From JADJXM01 sp937967285 (GTDB taxonomy: Bacteria > Acidobacteriota > Blastocatellia > RBC074): a stretch of DNA of 64,000 bases. The position numbers were made by a program, and so were the translations under genes. Below the pieces are notes generated by a model, which saw nothing but the letters and a program-made list of their open reading frames with translations, searched no databases and was not told the origin of the DNA. Where the stretch lies: assembly GCA_050249535.1 (NCBI GenBank), contig JBFWQI010000001.1:62001-126000 (forward strand), given 5' to 3'. Of this stretch, positions 20,237 to 36,269 are shown piece by piece; the stretch's first letter is position 1; each line of letters starts with the position of its first letter.

Positions 20237-21388
20237 ATGATGCATCAAAAAAGGTTATCGGAAAATATCAGGTTTAAGGCCGCACCGGTACGTTTGTCCG
20301 GTGAGGCTCGATTTATCGGGATTTATGCCCGAAAAGTGTTTGTTCTGGCCCTGACGATAGCCACGCTGGTGGTCTCATTTGCCCCGATAAACGCCAAAGA
20401 GCGTAGTCCCGTGTCGCAGCCGGCCCTCCGAGGGCCGGCTTTCCGCTTCCTCCCGCCATCATTAATTAATGATATAGAAATCAATCAATCCGCCGCAGCG
20501 GCTCAACAGCCGGGCGGAGTCGGTTATCTGGGTGTGTTTCTGGGCGATCTGACCGAAGAGAGGGCCCGGGAACTGAAACTCGTCGAGGTCCGCGGCGCGG
20601 TGATCGGCAAAGTCGAGGAAGAGAGTCCCGCCGCACGTGCCGGTCTGGCAGAGAACGACGTTATTCTGGCCTTGAACGACCGGCAGATTCAGAACCGCGC
20701 CCAGCTCTATAGAATGATTTCCGCTACCCGCCCGGGCAGCGAAGTCAGGCTGACGATCAGCAGAGACGGCGTTCAACAGACGGTCAAGGTTGAACTTGGT
20801 CTGCGCCGGACAGGGATTCAGGACGAGAAAAAGCGTCTTTATGCCGAAGCAGATGCGATGCTGGCCGCCGCAGAGGACAGGCGACGGGAAGCGGAAGCGC
20901 TCAGGCAGCAGGGAGACCTCGAAGGGGCTCGCAGGCTGTCAGAGGAAGAACGGCTCCTCAGAAGTCAGTCCGAGGAGAGACGCGCGTACGTCGAAGAACA
21001 GATTAAGCAAGGCAAGATCAAAGAACCCGCTGGTATCCAACGCCCCACCTACAGCATCAGTGCAAACCGTTTCTATCTCGGATTGACTGTTGTACCGATC
21101 AACGAACAGCTGGCTCAATACTTCAACACAGGCGGGTCGGGAGTGCTCGTCAGTGAAGTGAGGGCCGGAGGTACGGCTGAAAAGGCAGGGATCAAGGCGG
21201 GGGACTGCATCGTCGCAGTCAATGATGACAGGATCAGATCGATTTCGGATCTGTATCGGCTGGTCGATCGTCAGGGCGTCACAGAAGCCGACGCCGACAG
21301 GAACGACCGGCGCGATTCCGAACTCCTGCTGACCGTCATCAGGGATCGACGAGAGCAGAAGATCAGGCTGACAATGGAAACTCAATGA
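20237..21388 (+). CDS. Exported protein with two PDZ domains and a coiled coil
   Basis: 383 residues. A hydrophobic segment (VFVLALTIATLVVSFAPI) follows about 35 basic residues, so it is exported or anchored. PDZ1 is about residues 95-190 (GYLGVFLGDLTEE, VRGAVIGKVEEESPAARAGL), followed by a Glu/Arg-rich coiled coil (about 195-260), then PDZ2 (YLGLTVVPINEQ, GGTAEKAGIKAGDCIVAVND). There is no protease domain, so it is probably a periplasmic adaptor or scaffold. A later start that would shorten the N-terminus is possible; I see no strong ribosome binding site at 20237. Confidence 0.8.
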   Translation: MMHQKRLSENIRFKAAPVRLSGEARFIGIYARKVFVLALTIATLVVSFAPINAKERSPVSQPALRGPAFRFLPPSLINDIEINQSAAAAQQPGGVGYLGVFLGDLTEERARELKLVEVRGAVIGKVEEESPAARAGLAENDVILALNDRQIQNRAQLYRMISATRPGSEVRLTISRDGVQQTVKVELGLRRTGIQDEKKRLYAEADAMLAAAEDRRREAEALRQQGDLEGARRLSEEERLLRSQSEERRAYVEEQIKQGKIKEPAGIQRPTYSISANRFYLGLTVVPINEQLAQYFNTGGSGVLVSEVRAGGTAEKAGIKAGDCIVAVNDDRIRSISDLYRLVDRQGVTEADADRNDRRDSELLLTVIRDRREQKIRLTMETQ

Positions 21389-21536
21389 CCGGCATCCGAT
21401 ACGGCGGATGCAAAAGGTCAATGCCGGATACCCCTCATTCCAGCATCATCAACCCGACAGGACGCTGCGTGTCCTGTGAATGACCCTCCTGACTGCCGAG
21501 ATCTCGAATTCAGACTGTAAGAAAGAGGAGTACCGA

Positions 21537-23084
21537 ATGATATTCCCCCGAGTTATCGCTCTGGCACGAGCGGCTCTGCTGATTTCATTGATCGCCGTCG
21601 GCGTCACCGCGCAGAACAGGGATCAGAATCCGACATGGAGCGAACGGGTAGCCCGTCTGACCCTCCTGCAGTTGAACGACGTATATCAGGTCTCGCCGAT
21701 CGAGAAAGGGAAGACGGCGGGGCTGGCGAGGGTGACCACGCTGCGAAAGCGGATTCAGGCTGAATCTCCGAACACCATCTTCATGCTCGCCGGCGACACG
21801 CTCTCTCCATCGGTGGCATCGAACATCTTCAAGGGCTCGCAGATGATCGCCGCCTGGAACGCCGCGGGGCTGGATTACGCCGTTCTCGGCAATCACGAAT
21901 TCGATTTCGGCGATGAAGTTCTGATCGACAGAATGCGGGATTCGAAGTTCGTCTGGCTCGGATCGAATGTCATCGACCGGACAACGAACCGGCCTTTCAA
22001 CGACATGCCGCCCTATATCATCCGTTCGATCGACGGCGTGAGAGTGGGGATCCTGGGATTACTGACGCCCGAGACGGCCGTCACCTCCAGTCCCGGTGCC
22101 GACGTACGATTTGTAGACCCGATCGCGGCCGCAAAAAAACTGATCAAGAAGATGCGCAGCGATGGCGCTCAGGTGATCATCGCCCTGACGCACCTCAATC
22201 TGCCGGAGGACAAGGAACTGGCCGCGACCGGTCAGGTCGATCTCATCCTCGGCGGCCACGAACACGAGATGATTCATTCCGTTGTCGGCCGGACGCCGAT
22301 CTTCAAGTGGGGCTCGGACGCGCGCCACCTCGGCCGGATCGATCTGACCATTCGCGTCTCGACGGGTCAGATCCTGAGTATCGATTCCTCCGCCATCCCC
22401 GTCGATTCGTCCATCCCGGATGACCCTTACAGCGCTTCGGTGATCGGTGAGTTCGAAAAACAGCTCGACCAGGAACTCGGCAAGACCATCGGCAGCTCCT
22501 CGGTCGACCTCGATGCCGGCCAGCTCGCCAGCCGCTCACGCGAAACACCCCTCGGAAACCTGATCGCCGACGCCTTCAGGCAGCAGACCGGCGCCGACAT
22601 CGCCATCCTCAACGGCGGTTCGATCAGGTCGAATACCACTTATCAGGCCGGCAGCCTGACCAAACGCGATGTCATGTCGATCCTGCCTTTCGAGAATCCG
22701 GTCGTCAAGATCGAGGTCAGCGGAGCGATCGTTCGCGCCGCGCTCGAAAACGGCGTCAGCCAGGTCGCCGAGTTGCGCGAAAGCGGACGCTTCCCGCAGG
22801 TCTCGGGGCTGGTCTTCGAGTACGACCCGGGCAGACCCGTCGGTTCGAGGATCGTCAGCGTGACCGTCAACGGCGTACCTCTCAACGAGGCGGCAAAATA
22901 TACTCTCGCCGCAACCTCTTACCTGATTCACGGCGGCGACGGATACCGGATGTTCGGAGAACCGAAATACCTGATCAATGAGGAATCCGCCCAGATCGAT
23001 ACTTCAATCGTCTCGGAATACATCGCACGATCAGGCAACGTCACGCCGCGCATCGAGGGCAGAATCGTCAGGGTCGAAAAGTGA
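21537..23084 (+). CDS. Exported 5'-nucleotidase / metallophosphoesterase
   Basis: 515 residues, exported (signal peptide VIALARAALLISLIAVGVTAQ). The N-terminal calcineurin-like domain carries LQLNDVYQV, GNHEFDFG, ALTHLN and LILGGHEHE; the C-terminal 5'-nucleotidase domain carries LGNLIADAFRQQTGADIAIL, NGGSIRSN and the substrate-stacking HGGDGYRMF. It hydrolyses nucleotides or related phosphate esters in the periplasm. The first metal motif has Tyr where most members have His (NDVY, not NDVH), a variant found in a known branch. Start is ATG at 21537, with AAGAGGAG upstream. Confidence 0.92.
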   Translation: MIFPRVIALARAALLISLIAVGVTAQNRDQNPTWSERVARLTLLQLNDVYQVSPIEKGKTAGLARVTTLRKRIQAESPNTIFMLAGDTLSPSVASNIFKGSQMIAAWNAAGLDYAVLGNHEFDFGDEVLIDRMRDSKFVWLGSNVIDRTTNRPFNDMPPYIIRSIDGVRVGILGLLTPETAVTSSPGADVRFVDPIAAAKKLIKKMRSDGAQVIIALTHLNLPEDKELAATGQVDLILGGHEHEMIHSVVGRTPIFKWGSDARHLGRIDLTIRVSTGQILSIDSSAIPVDSSIPDDPYSASVIGEFEKQLDQELGKTIGSSSVDLDAGQLASRSRETPLGNLIADAFRQQTGADIAILNGGSIRSNTTYQAGSLTKRDVMSILPFENPVVKIEVSGAIVRAALENGVSQVAELRESGRFPQVSGLVFEYDPGRPVGSRIVSVTVNGVPLNEAAKYTLAATSYLIHGGDGYRMFGEPKYLINEESAQIDTSIVSEYIARSGNVTPRIEGRIVRVEK

Positions 23085-23156
23085 TTCAGACAGGGTGGAC
23101 TTGGCGCGTATATTCATCATTTCATCCTGTGGTTCGTGCTTTGCACGCTGATGGGT

Positions 23157-23185
23157 TTGTTCCTCATCACTGAGACGGCTATAAT
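23157..23185 (+). promoter_or_regulatory. Sigma70-type promoter
   Basis: TTGTTC (23157-23162), 17-bp spacer, consensus TATAAT (23180-23185), about 70 bp before the ATG at 23256. Confidence 0.65.
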
Positions 23186-23255
23186 GAAGTGGTCAATGTG
23201 ACGCGATAGAGATTGTCACAGCGTACTAAATTCCATTCCATTAAGAGGTCCAAAG

Positions 23256-24285
<1,030 letters not shown>

Positions 24286-24290
24286 CTGCC

Positions 24291-24314
24291 GCCCGGGAGG
24301 CGCGCCTCCCGGGC
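24291..24314. terminator. Bidirectional palindrome between convergent genes
   Basis: Perfect 24-bp palindrome (GCCCGGGAGGCG followed by its reverse complement) between the repeat-protein stop at 24284 and the LytTR stop at 24316. It can form a very stable hairpin in either transcript, but without a T-run. Confidence 0.6.
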
Positions 24315-24315
24315 A

Positions 24316-26158
<1,843 letters not shown>

Positions 26159-26283
26159 TCAAGACGTCCGGAATCAGATGCAGTTCAGTCGTTGATTTCT
26201 ACCATTCAGTCGACATCACGAAACGGTTCGAGCCGGGCAGCGTTATCCTCTATATCTGTGGCACTCAAGGATATGTAGTGGAC

Positions 26284-26378
26284 GATAGTCCCGCAGGTAC
26301 AGTACCGGGAGCAATAGCGACCGGGCGGACATATGCACCCTGTCGCTACCGCTCCAGGTGCCGTACCAGTGCACTATC
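26284..26378. repeat. REP-like 95-bp imperfect palindrome
   Basis: Arm 26296-26324 and arm 26339-26367 are reverse complements over 29 bp with a few mismatches. Outer GATAGT (26284-26289) and ACTATC (26373-26378) extend the arms. The 14-base centre contains ACATATG. Unlike the heptamer arrays it is not tandem. It sits between the divergent kinase and small membrane protein genes and resembles REP or miniature inverted elements. Confidence 0.65.
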
Positions 26379-26440
26379 TGGTTCTTTACATTCAGGCGAG
26401 AAAAATAACGGGCGGATTCTCCCCGCCAAACAGAAAGGAA

Positions 26441-26629
<189 letters not shown>

Positions 26630-26651
26630 TGTCTGCTGATCAATTCTTTTA

Positions 26652-26687
26652 CCATTTGGCATTGATCCGCAGGTCAATGCCAAATGG
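26652..26687. terminator. Hairpin between convergent genes
   Basis: 14-bp perfect stem CCATTTGGCATTGA / TCAATGCCAAATGG with an 8-base loop, between the small membrane protein (plus) and the dioxygenase (minus). It lacks a long T-run on either side. Confidence 0.6.
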
Positions 26688-26698
26688 AAATGGTGTGA

Positions 26699-27561
<863 letters not shown>

Positions 27562-27565
<4 letters not shown>

Positions 27566-28014
27566 CTGTCCTCTGATTCGATTGATGGTGTATCGGAACT
27601 GTAAACGATCTGGAATTGGGTCCCCGCGTGGTGATTGAAATCTGAGCCTTCGACGTTCACCCATGCGTGGCCGCTGTCGGGGGAATCGTCCTTCTTTATT
27701 CCCAGGTTTATCGATCCGGGGATCCCGTAGCCGCAAAGCAGCCTGTAGGCGATCAGCGACTGGTGGACGCAGGCTCCCCAGCCGTAGGGAAATCTGACCG
27801 CCAGACCGGCCGCGCTCAGGATCTTCCGGCTGTCGGATATCCTCCAGCCGTTGACGCGGGGAATTCTCGCCTTTTCGATCGCGTGGATGGTCGGTCTGAT
27901 CCCCGGCTCGCGCGGCTCGCCGGACAGCCATCCGCGAACCAGCCAGGCAGCACGGATCGTCCGCGCCGCCAGCAGGTAATTTTCAGCCTCGAACAGGAAT
28001 CCAGGACTTCGCAT
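27562..28014 (-). CDS. Transglutaminase-like protein of the lasso peptide B2 type
   Basis: 150 residues, within the size range of lasso maturation protease B2. CVHQSLIAYRLLCGYGIP supplies the catalytic Cys, and SGHAWVNVEGSDFN the His and Asp. In lasso peptide pathways such proteins cut the leader from the precursor; stand-alone homologues of unknown role are common. No precursor, B1 recognition or asparagine-synthetase-like cyclase is visible nearby. The stop overlaps the dioxygenase start by four bases, so the two probably act together. Start is ATG at 28014. Confidence 0.75.
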
Positions 28015-28151
28015 CCGCCATCGCTCGCTTTCTCCCGATCGGGAAGTTATCCGGACAAGTGAAATTTAGTCAAGAGGCGAATACCAGTAACCGGTCAGGT
28101 TTGCTGCAACTTCTCATGCCGCGTTCGTTCTGAAGTCTGGCGGGATTGGTG

Positions 28152-28160
28152 TGATATAAT
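28152..28160 (+). promoter_or_regulatory. Extended -10 promoter element
   Basis: TGATATAAT is a perfect TGn-extended -10; the -35 is weak. Transcription would begin near 28167, which excludes the ATG at 28159 and supports the start at 28222. Confidence 0.65.
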
Positions 28161-28221
28161 GTCGGCTTATTGGATGAAGAAGAGGGAAGAACATATACAA
28201 GTTGTATCAAATCAGGTATTT

Positions 28222-30363
<2,142 letters not shown>

Positions 30364-30419
30364 CAGCGGGAGAAGAAGGGGTTGGGAAGCGTGTTGCGCG
30401 GCTCAACGACGTGAAGCAA

Positions 30420-31135
<716 letters not shown>

Positions 31136-31161
31136 ATGGAACTCCGATGTCCCATTTGCGT

Positions 31162-31790
<629 letters not shown>

Positions 31791-31899
31791 TGTCTCTCCT
31801 GTTCGTTATTTGTCAAAGGTTAAAGCGATCGGATGTTTCAGGGCACAGACGCCGACCGCATATCTTGTCTCTGTATCCCGGTTTTCTATAGGTTTTGAA

Positions 31900-33438
31900 T
31901 CAAGGTTTACTGAATGATACGAAAATTCTGGGCACCGGGGCAAGTCTTTCCCGGAAAATCTGGAGAACGACCGGATCGCCGGGACCGAGCCTGCCGAGCG
32001 CGGATTTGAAGTCCTCGTTGTCGACGATCCGGGTCCGATTCACGAACTCGATGATATCATTGACTTTAAGGCCGGCGTCGTCGGCGATGCTGCCCGGATC
32101 GACGCGAACCACACGGACGCCCCTGACCAGAGGGGCATCGTCATCGGCGTTTCTGGCCGGGGTGACGGCCTGAAAACTGATGCCGATATTCTGTCTGGAT
32201 CTTGTATCGGAGACTGCGACGGGCTGTCCGGCTCGATTGACCGGATCGCGATCGGGTCGCCGGCCGATCGCGACGTTGAGCTGAATCTCCCTGCCATCGC
32301 GGATGACCGTCAGATCGGCAGTCGTTCCGACCGGAGTTGATGCGACCCGTCTGACCAGATCTTCGTCGTTTCTGATCTCTGTCCCGCGATATTTGACGAT
32401 GATGTCGCTTGGCTTGAGACCGGCTTTTGCCGCCGGACTGACGACTATGTTTCCTTCTACCTCCATCGTCTCGTCGACATTACTGACGATGGCGCCGCGA
32501 GCCGCGGGGATACCGTAGACGGCTGCTATCTGAGGCGTCACTCTTTCGGTCAGTGCGCCGAGAAAACCTCTGATGACACGTCCCTGTTTGACCAGTTGCC
32601 GGTAGACGTTGATTGCCTCTGAAGCGGGGAGCGCGAAACTGATGCCGTTATAGTCGCCGGTCGAGGTGGCGATGGCGGTGTTGATCCCGATCACTTCTCC
32701 GGAGAGATTGATCAGCGGTCCGCCCGAGTTGCCGCGATTGATCGCCGCGTCGGTCTGGAGGAAATACTGAAAGCCGGCGCGTTTGTAGAGATCCGTCGAA
32801 TCCCTGTCACGCGAACTGATGATGCCGGCGGTGACGGTCTGATCGAATCCGAACGGAGAGCCGATCGCCAGCACCCAGTCGCCGACGCGGATCCGGTCGG
32901 AATCTCCGAACCTTGCCGTCGGCAGCGGCTTCCGCGAATCGACCTTGACGACTGCCAGATCCGTTTCCCGATCGTATCCGACAACGACGGCCGGAAGTTC
33001 TGTACCGTCAAAAAGATTGACCTTGATCCTGTCGGCGCCGAATATCACGTGGTGATTCGTCAGGATATATCCGGCTGAATCGACAATCACGCCCGAGCCG
33101 TTGCCCCGTCTGACGGGATCGACTCCACCTAGCGGGATCGAATCCAGACGCGGACCGGTGACCGGAAATTCGCCGGTATCGTTGTTTCTGGTCTTGAGTC
33201 TGGTTACAGTCGAGACGTTGACGACGGAGGGTTCGACCTGACGCGCGACCTCGACGAATGCAGAGGAGAGTTCAGAGGTGACCTCGACGGCGCGGGCTTT
33301 CGGCCAGCCGCGATCGAGCGCAACTCCGATCAGGATGCCCAACGCAAGCAGACAGGCGCCAGCTGCCGTCATGTATGACAGATATTCACGGCGCTTCGAA
33401 GCGGACTTCGCCTTGTCTTGTCCGATTCCGTTGTTCAT
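31900..33438 (-). CDS. HtrA/DegP-type serine protease with two PDZ domains
   Basis: 512 residues. One membrane anchor (residues 22-42), then a trypsin-like domain with triad H130 (TNHHVIF), D160 (RETDLAVVKV) and S238 (NRGNSGGPLI). Two PDZ domains follow (GFLGALTERVTPQIAAVYG at about 295, and VVRVDPGSIADDAGLKVND near the C-terminus). It degrades or refolds damaged envelope proteins. The inner-membrane anchor makes it DegS-like in topology, but it has two PDZ domains like DegP. Promoter at 33520-33550. Confidence 0.94.
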   Translation of the reverse strand: MNNGIGQDKAKSASKRREYLSYMTAAGACLLALGILIGVALDRGWPKARAVEVTSELSSAFVEVARQVEPSVVNVSTVTRLKTRNNDTGEFPVTGPRLDSIPLGGVDPVRRGNGSGVIVDSAGYILTNHHVIFGADRIKVNLFDGTELPAVVVGYDRETDLAVVKVDSRKPLPTARFGDSDRIRVGDWVLAIGSPFGFDQTVTAGIISSRDRDSTDLYKRAGFQYFLQTDAAINRGNSGGPLINLSGEVIGINTAIATSTGDYNGISFALPASEAINVYRQLVKQGRVIRGFLGALTERVTPQIAAVYGIPAARGAIVSNVDETMEVEGNIVVSPAAKAGLKPSDIIVKYRGTEIRNDEDLVRRVASTPVGTTADLTVIRDGREIQLNVAIGRRPDRDPVNRAGQPVAVSDTRSRQNIGISFQAVTPARNADDDAPLVRGVRVVRVDPGSIADDAGLKVNDIIEFVNRTRIVDNEDFKSALGRLGPGDPVVLQIFRERLAPVPRIFVSFSKP

Positions 33439-33519
33439 GAACTCACTTCTGGTTTTGTCGGGGCATGCGCGTTACATCCGATTCAATAGTTGCCGGATGC
33501 CGGTGATTTGAACAACCGG

Positions 33520-33550
33520 ATTATAGCAAAAAAACGGCGCGATTTGACAA
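33520..33550 (-). promoter_or_regulatory. Promoter of the HtrA gene
   Basis: Minus strand TTGTCA (33545-33550), 19-bp spacer, consensus TATAAT (33520-33525). The spacer is long, but the -10 is perfect and the position suits the start at 33438. Confidence 0.6.
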
Positions 33551-33699
33551 TAATATTAGCTGGGTGTCTGGTTATGGCGGCCAGGCTGCGGTTGCAACTT
33601 GTTGAATCGTCTAGGTTTATTCTAAGCCTGGGGGCGGTCGGTCAAGCGGTCTGATAATGGAGATTTCGGGGCAAAAGGCCACATCATGACCCTGAATCG

Positions 33700-33735
33700 A
33701 TCCTGTAAATCCTGACAAATCCTGTTAATCCTGTC
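33700..33735. repeat. ATCCTG periodic repeat
   Basis: Four ATCCTG units at 33700, 33709, 33719 and 33728, spaced 9 or 10 bp, in the gap downstream of the TPR gene. Similar ATCCTGTTA-type repeats occur in intergenic DNA of many bacteria; role unknown. Confidence 0.7.
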
Positions 33736-33750
33736 GAATTTTTGATTAAT

Positions 33751-33782
33751 AAAAGGAAAGGGAGCCGAACGGCTCCCTTTCC
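33751..33782 (-). terminator. Intrinsic terminator of the TPR protein gene
   Basis: 12-bp stem GGAAAGGGAGCC / GGCTCCCTTTCC with loop GAAC, followed on the minus strand by TTTTATTAATC. Begins 24 bp after the stop at 33807. Confidence 0.9.
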
Positions 33783-33806
33783 TCCTTCAGCAAGATCCGA
33801 AGAACG

Positions 33807-35051
33807 TTACGGCTTCCTTTTGGCGGGAGCGCGTTTCTTACCGTCCGACGAAGGCTGTTTGAGATTGTTTCCGACAACCAGGTCCTTGATCACGGCCTTA
33901 ACCTCGGCGAGTCTCGGGTCGTTATCCGGCGCGTTGTCGATGAACTTCTGCAGCGTATCAGCCGACTCCTGGAATTTGGCGACGCTGGCATAGGCCAGGC
34001 CGAGTTTGTAGAGGGCTTCGATGTTACCGGCGTCATTGGTCAGGATGCCCTGATAAGCGGTCACTGCCTCTTCGGCCATACCGGCTTCGAATAAGGTCTC
34101 GGCCGCCTTCAGCTCGAAGCTCTTCTTTTCGTCGGCGTTATCGGTCATAGACGCGGCTTCCTTGTAGGACTTGACGGCCTTCGGAGCGGCATCCATCACG
34201 CCGAGGCGTTTGGCCAGCAGCGATTCGGCATCGCCCTTGATCTTGAGATACTGGCTCTTGCTCTTCTTGGCCGCGGCGCCTTTGGCCGGATCGTTGAGCA
34301 CCGCATCGTTGAGGGCGATAGCCTTTTCGATGGCGACGATCGAGTCATTGAAATCCTGCTTGGCCGAATCGCGCTTCGAGGTGTCCTTGAGACTCTCGTT
34401 GAGGTAGGTCACTCCGCGATTGTAGTGGGCCAGTGCAAGGTTGCCCCAGATCGCCTGCTGCTCGGGATCGAGCCTTGCGGCTTCGGTGTAGGCGCTGATC
34501 GCGCCGGGGTAGTCCTTGGCGCTCGCCAGTTGCTGGCCCTGCTCGAAGAACTTCTTCATGCCCTCGAAGTCGGCTTTCTGTTTCTCGATTTCGGCTTTCT
34601 TCTTTTCGTATTCGGCCTGCTGAGCCTTGATCTCTTCGGCGGACATCTGTTTCTGCGGGCCCGCCGGGGCCGCCGACTGCATCCGCTTGACGTCGTCGAG
34701 GGTCAGCTTGCGGCCGTCGCCGGCCTGCAGTTCGACCTTGATCTGATCTCCGGTCGGGCGGACGCCGGTCAGAAAGTACGGCGCGCATTCCGGAGCAGAG
34801 ACGATCAGCGTATAGGTTCCGACATAAGGAACACCGGCGTGGAGAAAGACGCCTTTCTTATCGGTCTTGACCGGATACGAGCCTTTGATGTCGGTTCGTT
34901 CGATCCGGACCTCGGCTCCCACGATCGGTTCGCCGCTTCCGGCCTTGACTACAGTGCCTTCGATCCTGCCGACCTGAGCGGACGCCGTCACCGTGACCAG
35001 CACGAGCAGCGCCATTCCCGACAGTGTCGCCAGAAAATTCTTGATCTTCAT
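33807..35051 (-). CDS. Exported CarboxypepD_reg / TPR protein
   Basis: 414 residues. Signal peptide (GMALLVLVTVTASA), a carboxypeptidase-regulatory-like beta domain (IEGTVVKAGSGEPIVGAEV), a coiled coil (residues about 140-165, EIKAQQAEYEKKKAEIEKQK), then TPR repeats (DYPGAISAYTEAARLDPEQQ; IEALYKLGLAYASVAKFQES) and a Lys/Arg-rich end (DGKKRAPAKRKP). Probably an envelope scaffold. ATG at 35051 follows CGGAGGACC. Monocistronic, judged by the terminator after it and the gap before it. Confidence 0.85.
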   Translation of the reverse strand: MKIKNFLATLSGMALLVLVTVTASAQVGRIEGTVVKAGSGEPIVGAEVRIERTDIKGSYPVKTDKKGVFLHAGVPYVGTYTLIVSAPECAPYFLTGVRPTGDQIKVELQAGDGRKLTLDDVKRMQSAAPAGPQKQMSAEEIKAQQAEYEKKKAEIEKQKADFEGMKKFFEQGQQLASAKDYPGAISAYTEAARLDPEQQAIWGNLALAHYNRGVTYLNESLKDTSKRDSAKQDFNDSIVAIEKAIALNDAVLNDPAKGAAAKKSKSQYLKIKGDAESLLAKRLGVMDAAPKAVKSYKEAASMTDNADEKKSFELKAAETLFEAGMAEEAVTAYQGILTNDAGNIEALYKLGLAYASVAKFQESADTLQKFIDNAPDNDPRLAEVKAVIKDLVVGNNLKQPSSDGKKRAPAKRKP

Positions 35052-35324
35052 TATTGGTCCTCCGTATCTGCAATAACCAGTTGATCTTTTTTCAACCGAA
35101 ATTTAGAAGCGCCGAACCGGATCTCAGATGCGCGCCCGGCAAATTGGTTGCATGATGTCTTCAGATTCCGGCCCCCGGGATTTGCCTTCGGGCGCGTTCT
35201 GGCTCTTCAGGTTGAATAACAGAATCCATGCGTTTACTTGCGTTTACTTAACTGAAATTATGACTCTCTGATTTTATCTTTGAGACTCGCATAATTCAAT
35301 CATCAGGACGCTGAAAATGGCACT

Positions 35325-36029
35325 TCAGTCACCGTTTCTGTATGGTATCGGGTCGCGCATTCCGGCCTGCTCGAAGCCTCTCAGTCTGAGGGCGCAACTG
35401 TCGCAGCGTCCGCAGGCGAGGTCCGTCGCCTGATAGCAGGACCAGGTCAGGTGGAGCGGGGCGCCGAGTTCGGCGCCGCGGCGAATGATCTCGCCTTTTT
35501 TGAGCCCGATCACCGGCGTGACGATTTTTATAACCGTGTCCGGTCGTGTTCCGACCTCGATCAGTCGATTGAAGACCTGATAGAACTCCGGGCGGCAGTC
35601 CGGATACCCTGAGCTGTCCTCCTCGACGGCGCCGATGTAGATCCGGTTGAAACCGATCACCTCCGCCCAACTGACGGCGATCGACAGCAGATGGGCGTTG
35701 CGGAACGGAACATAGGATGTCGGGATCTCGGTCGAGTCGAGATCGGCCGGGCTGACCTCGATTCTTCGGTCGGTCAGGGACGAGCCGCCGATCATCGCCA
35801 GATGCCGGATGTCTGTCGAAAGCCTGCGCTCGATGCCGTAATGGTCGGCGATATCGTTGAAGGCCTGCAGTTCACGAGCCTCGGTGCGCTGCCCGTAACT
35901 GACGTGGAGGACCGCTGTCTCAGAACATTCTTTTTCGGCTATCGCCAGGGTCACGCAACTGTCCATGCCCCCGCTGGTCAGGACGACCGCTTTGTCGATC
36001 CCGGATCCTTCCTGATTCGTCTCGCCCAT
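35325..36029 (-). CDS. queC: 7-cyano-7-deazaguanine synthase
   Basis: 234 residues. ATP-dependent conversion of 7-carboxy-7-deazaguanine to preQ0 on the way to queuosine. The PP-loop SGGMDS, the tail TWSCYQATDLACGRCDSC with the zinc cysteines, and LRLRGFEQAG are characteristic. ATG at 36029 has GGAGGA seven bases upstream; GTG at 36035 overlaps that site and is less likely. queE lies upstream on the same strand, with 240 bp containing heptamer and nonamer repeats between them. queD and queF are not in the window. Confidence 0.95.
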   Translation of the reverse strand: MGETNQEGSGIDKAVVLTSGGMDSCVTLAIAEKECSETAVLHVSYGQRTEARELQAFNDIADHYGIERRLSTDIRHLAMIGGSSLTDRRIEVSPADLDSTEIPTSYVPFRNAHLLSIAVSWAEVIGFNRIYIGAVEEDSSGYPDCRPEFYQVFNRLIEVGTRPDTVIKIVTPVIGLKKGEIIRRGAELGAPLHLTWSCYQATDLACGRCDSCALRLRGFEQAGMRDPIPYRNGD

Positions 36030-36046
36030 ACGCACTCCTCCGGCTT

Positions 36047-36065
36047 CACCTTTTTACTTTCTACT
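36047..36065 (-). repeat. Short AAAGTAG array upstream of queC
   Basis: Two to three units on the minus strand, ending about 17 bp before the queC ATG. It pairs in direct orientation with the array at 36233-36264. Confidence 0.8.
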
Positions 36066-36115
36066 ACCGCCCCAAATGGAAAAATCAATCATAAAGCACG
36101 CAGAGACGGATCATC

Positions 36116-36142
36116 GCAAAGACCGCAAAGGTGGCAAAGATT
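36116..36142. repeat. GCAAAG nonamer repeat
   Basis: Three tandem 9-bp units that all begin GCAAAG, in the queE-queC gap, preceded by a related CGCAGAGAC. Distinct from the AAAGTAG family in unit length. Confidence 0.65.
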
Positions 36143-36230
36143 GTTAAATGAGATCAATCTATGCTGTAACATCAATTGGTCGAAATCCGAATCGTTATGG
36201 TTTCGGAAAGCCTTATCACCAGGGTGCAGA

Positions 36231-36267
<37 letters not shown>

Positions 36268-36269
36268 GC

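Larger units (their letters stand above)
33439..33806. other. Intergenic region with promoter, short repeats and terminator
   Basis: 368 bp between the TPR gene (terminator 33751-33782) and the HtrA gene (promoter 33520-33550), both minus strand. Between them are four spaced ATCCTG units. No gene seen. Confidence 0.7.

Noticed and set aside
27566..27931. N-terminal extension of the PhyH gene
   Set aside because: It overlaps the transglutaminase-like gene in another frame, and the ATGA overlap at 27562-27565 marks the true start.
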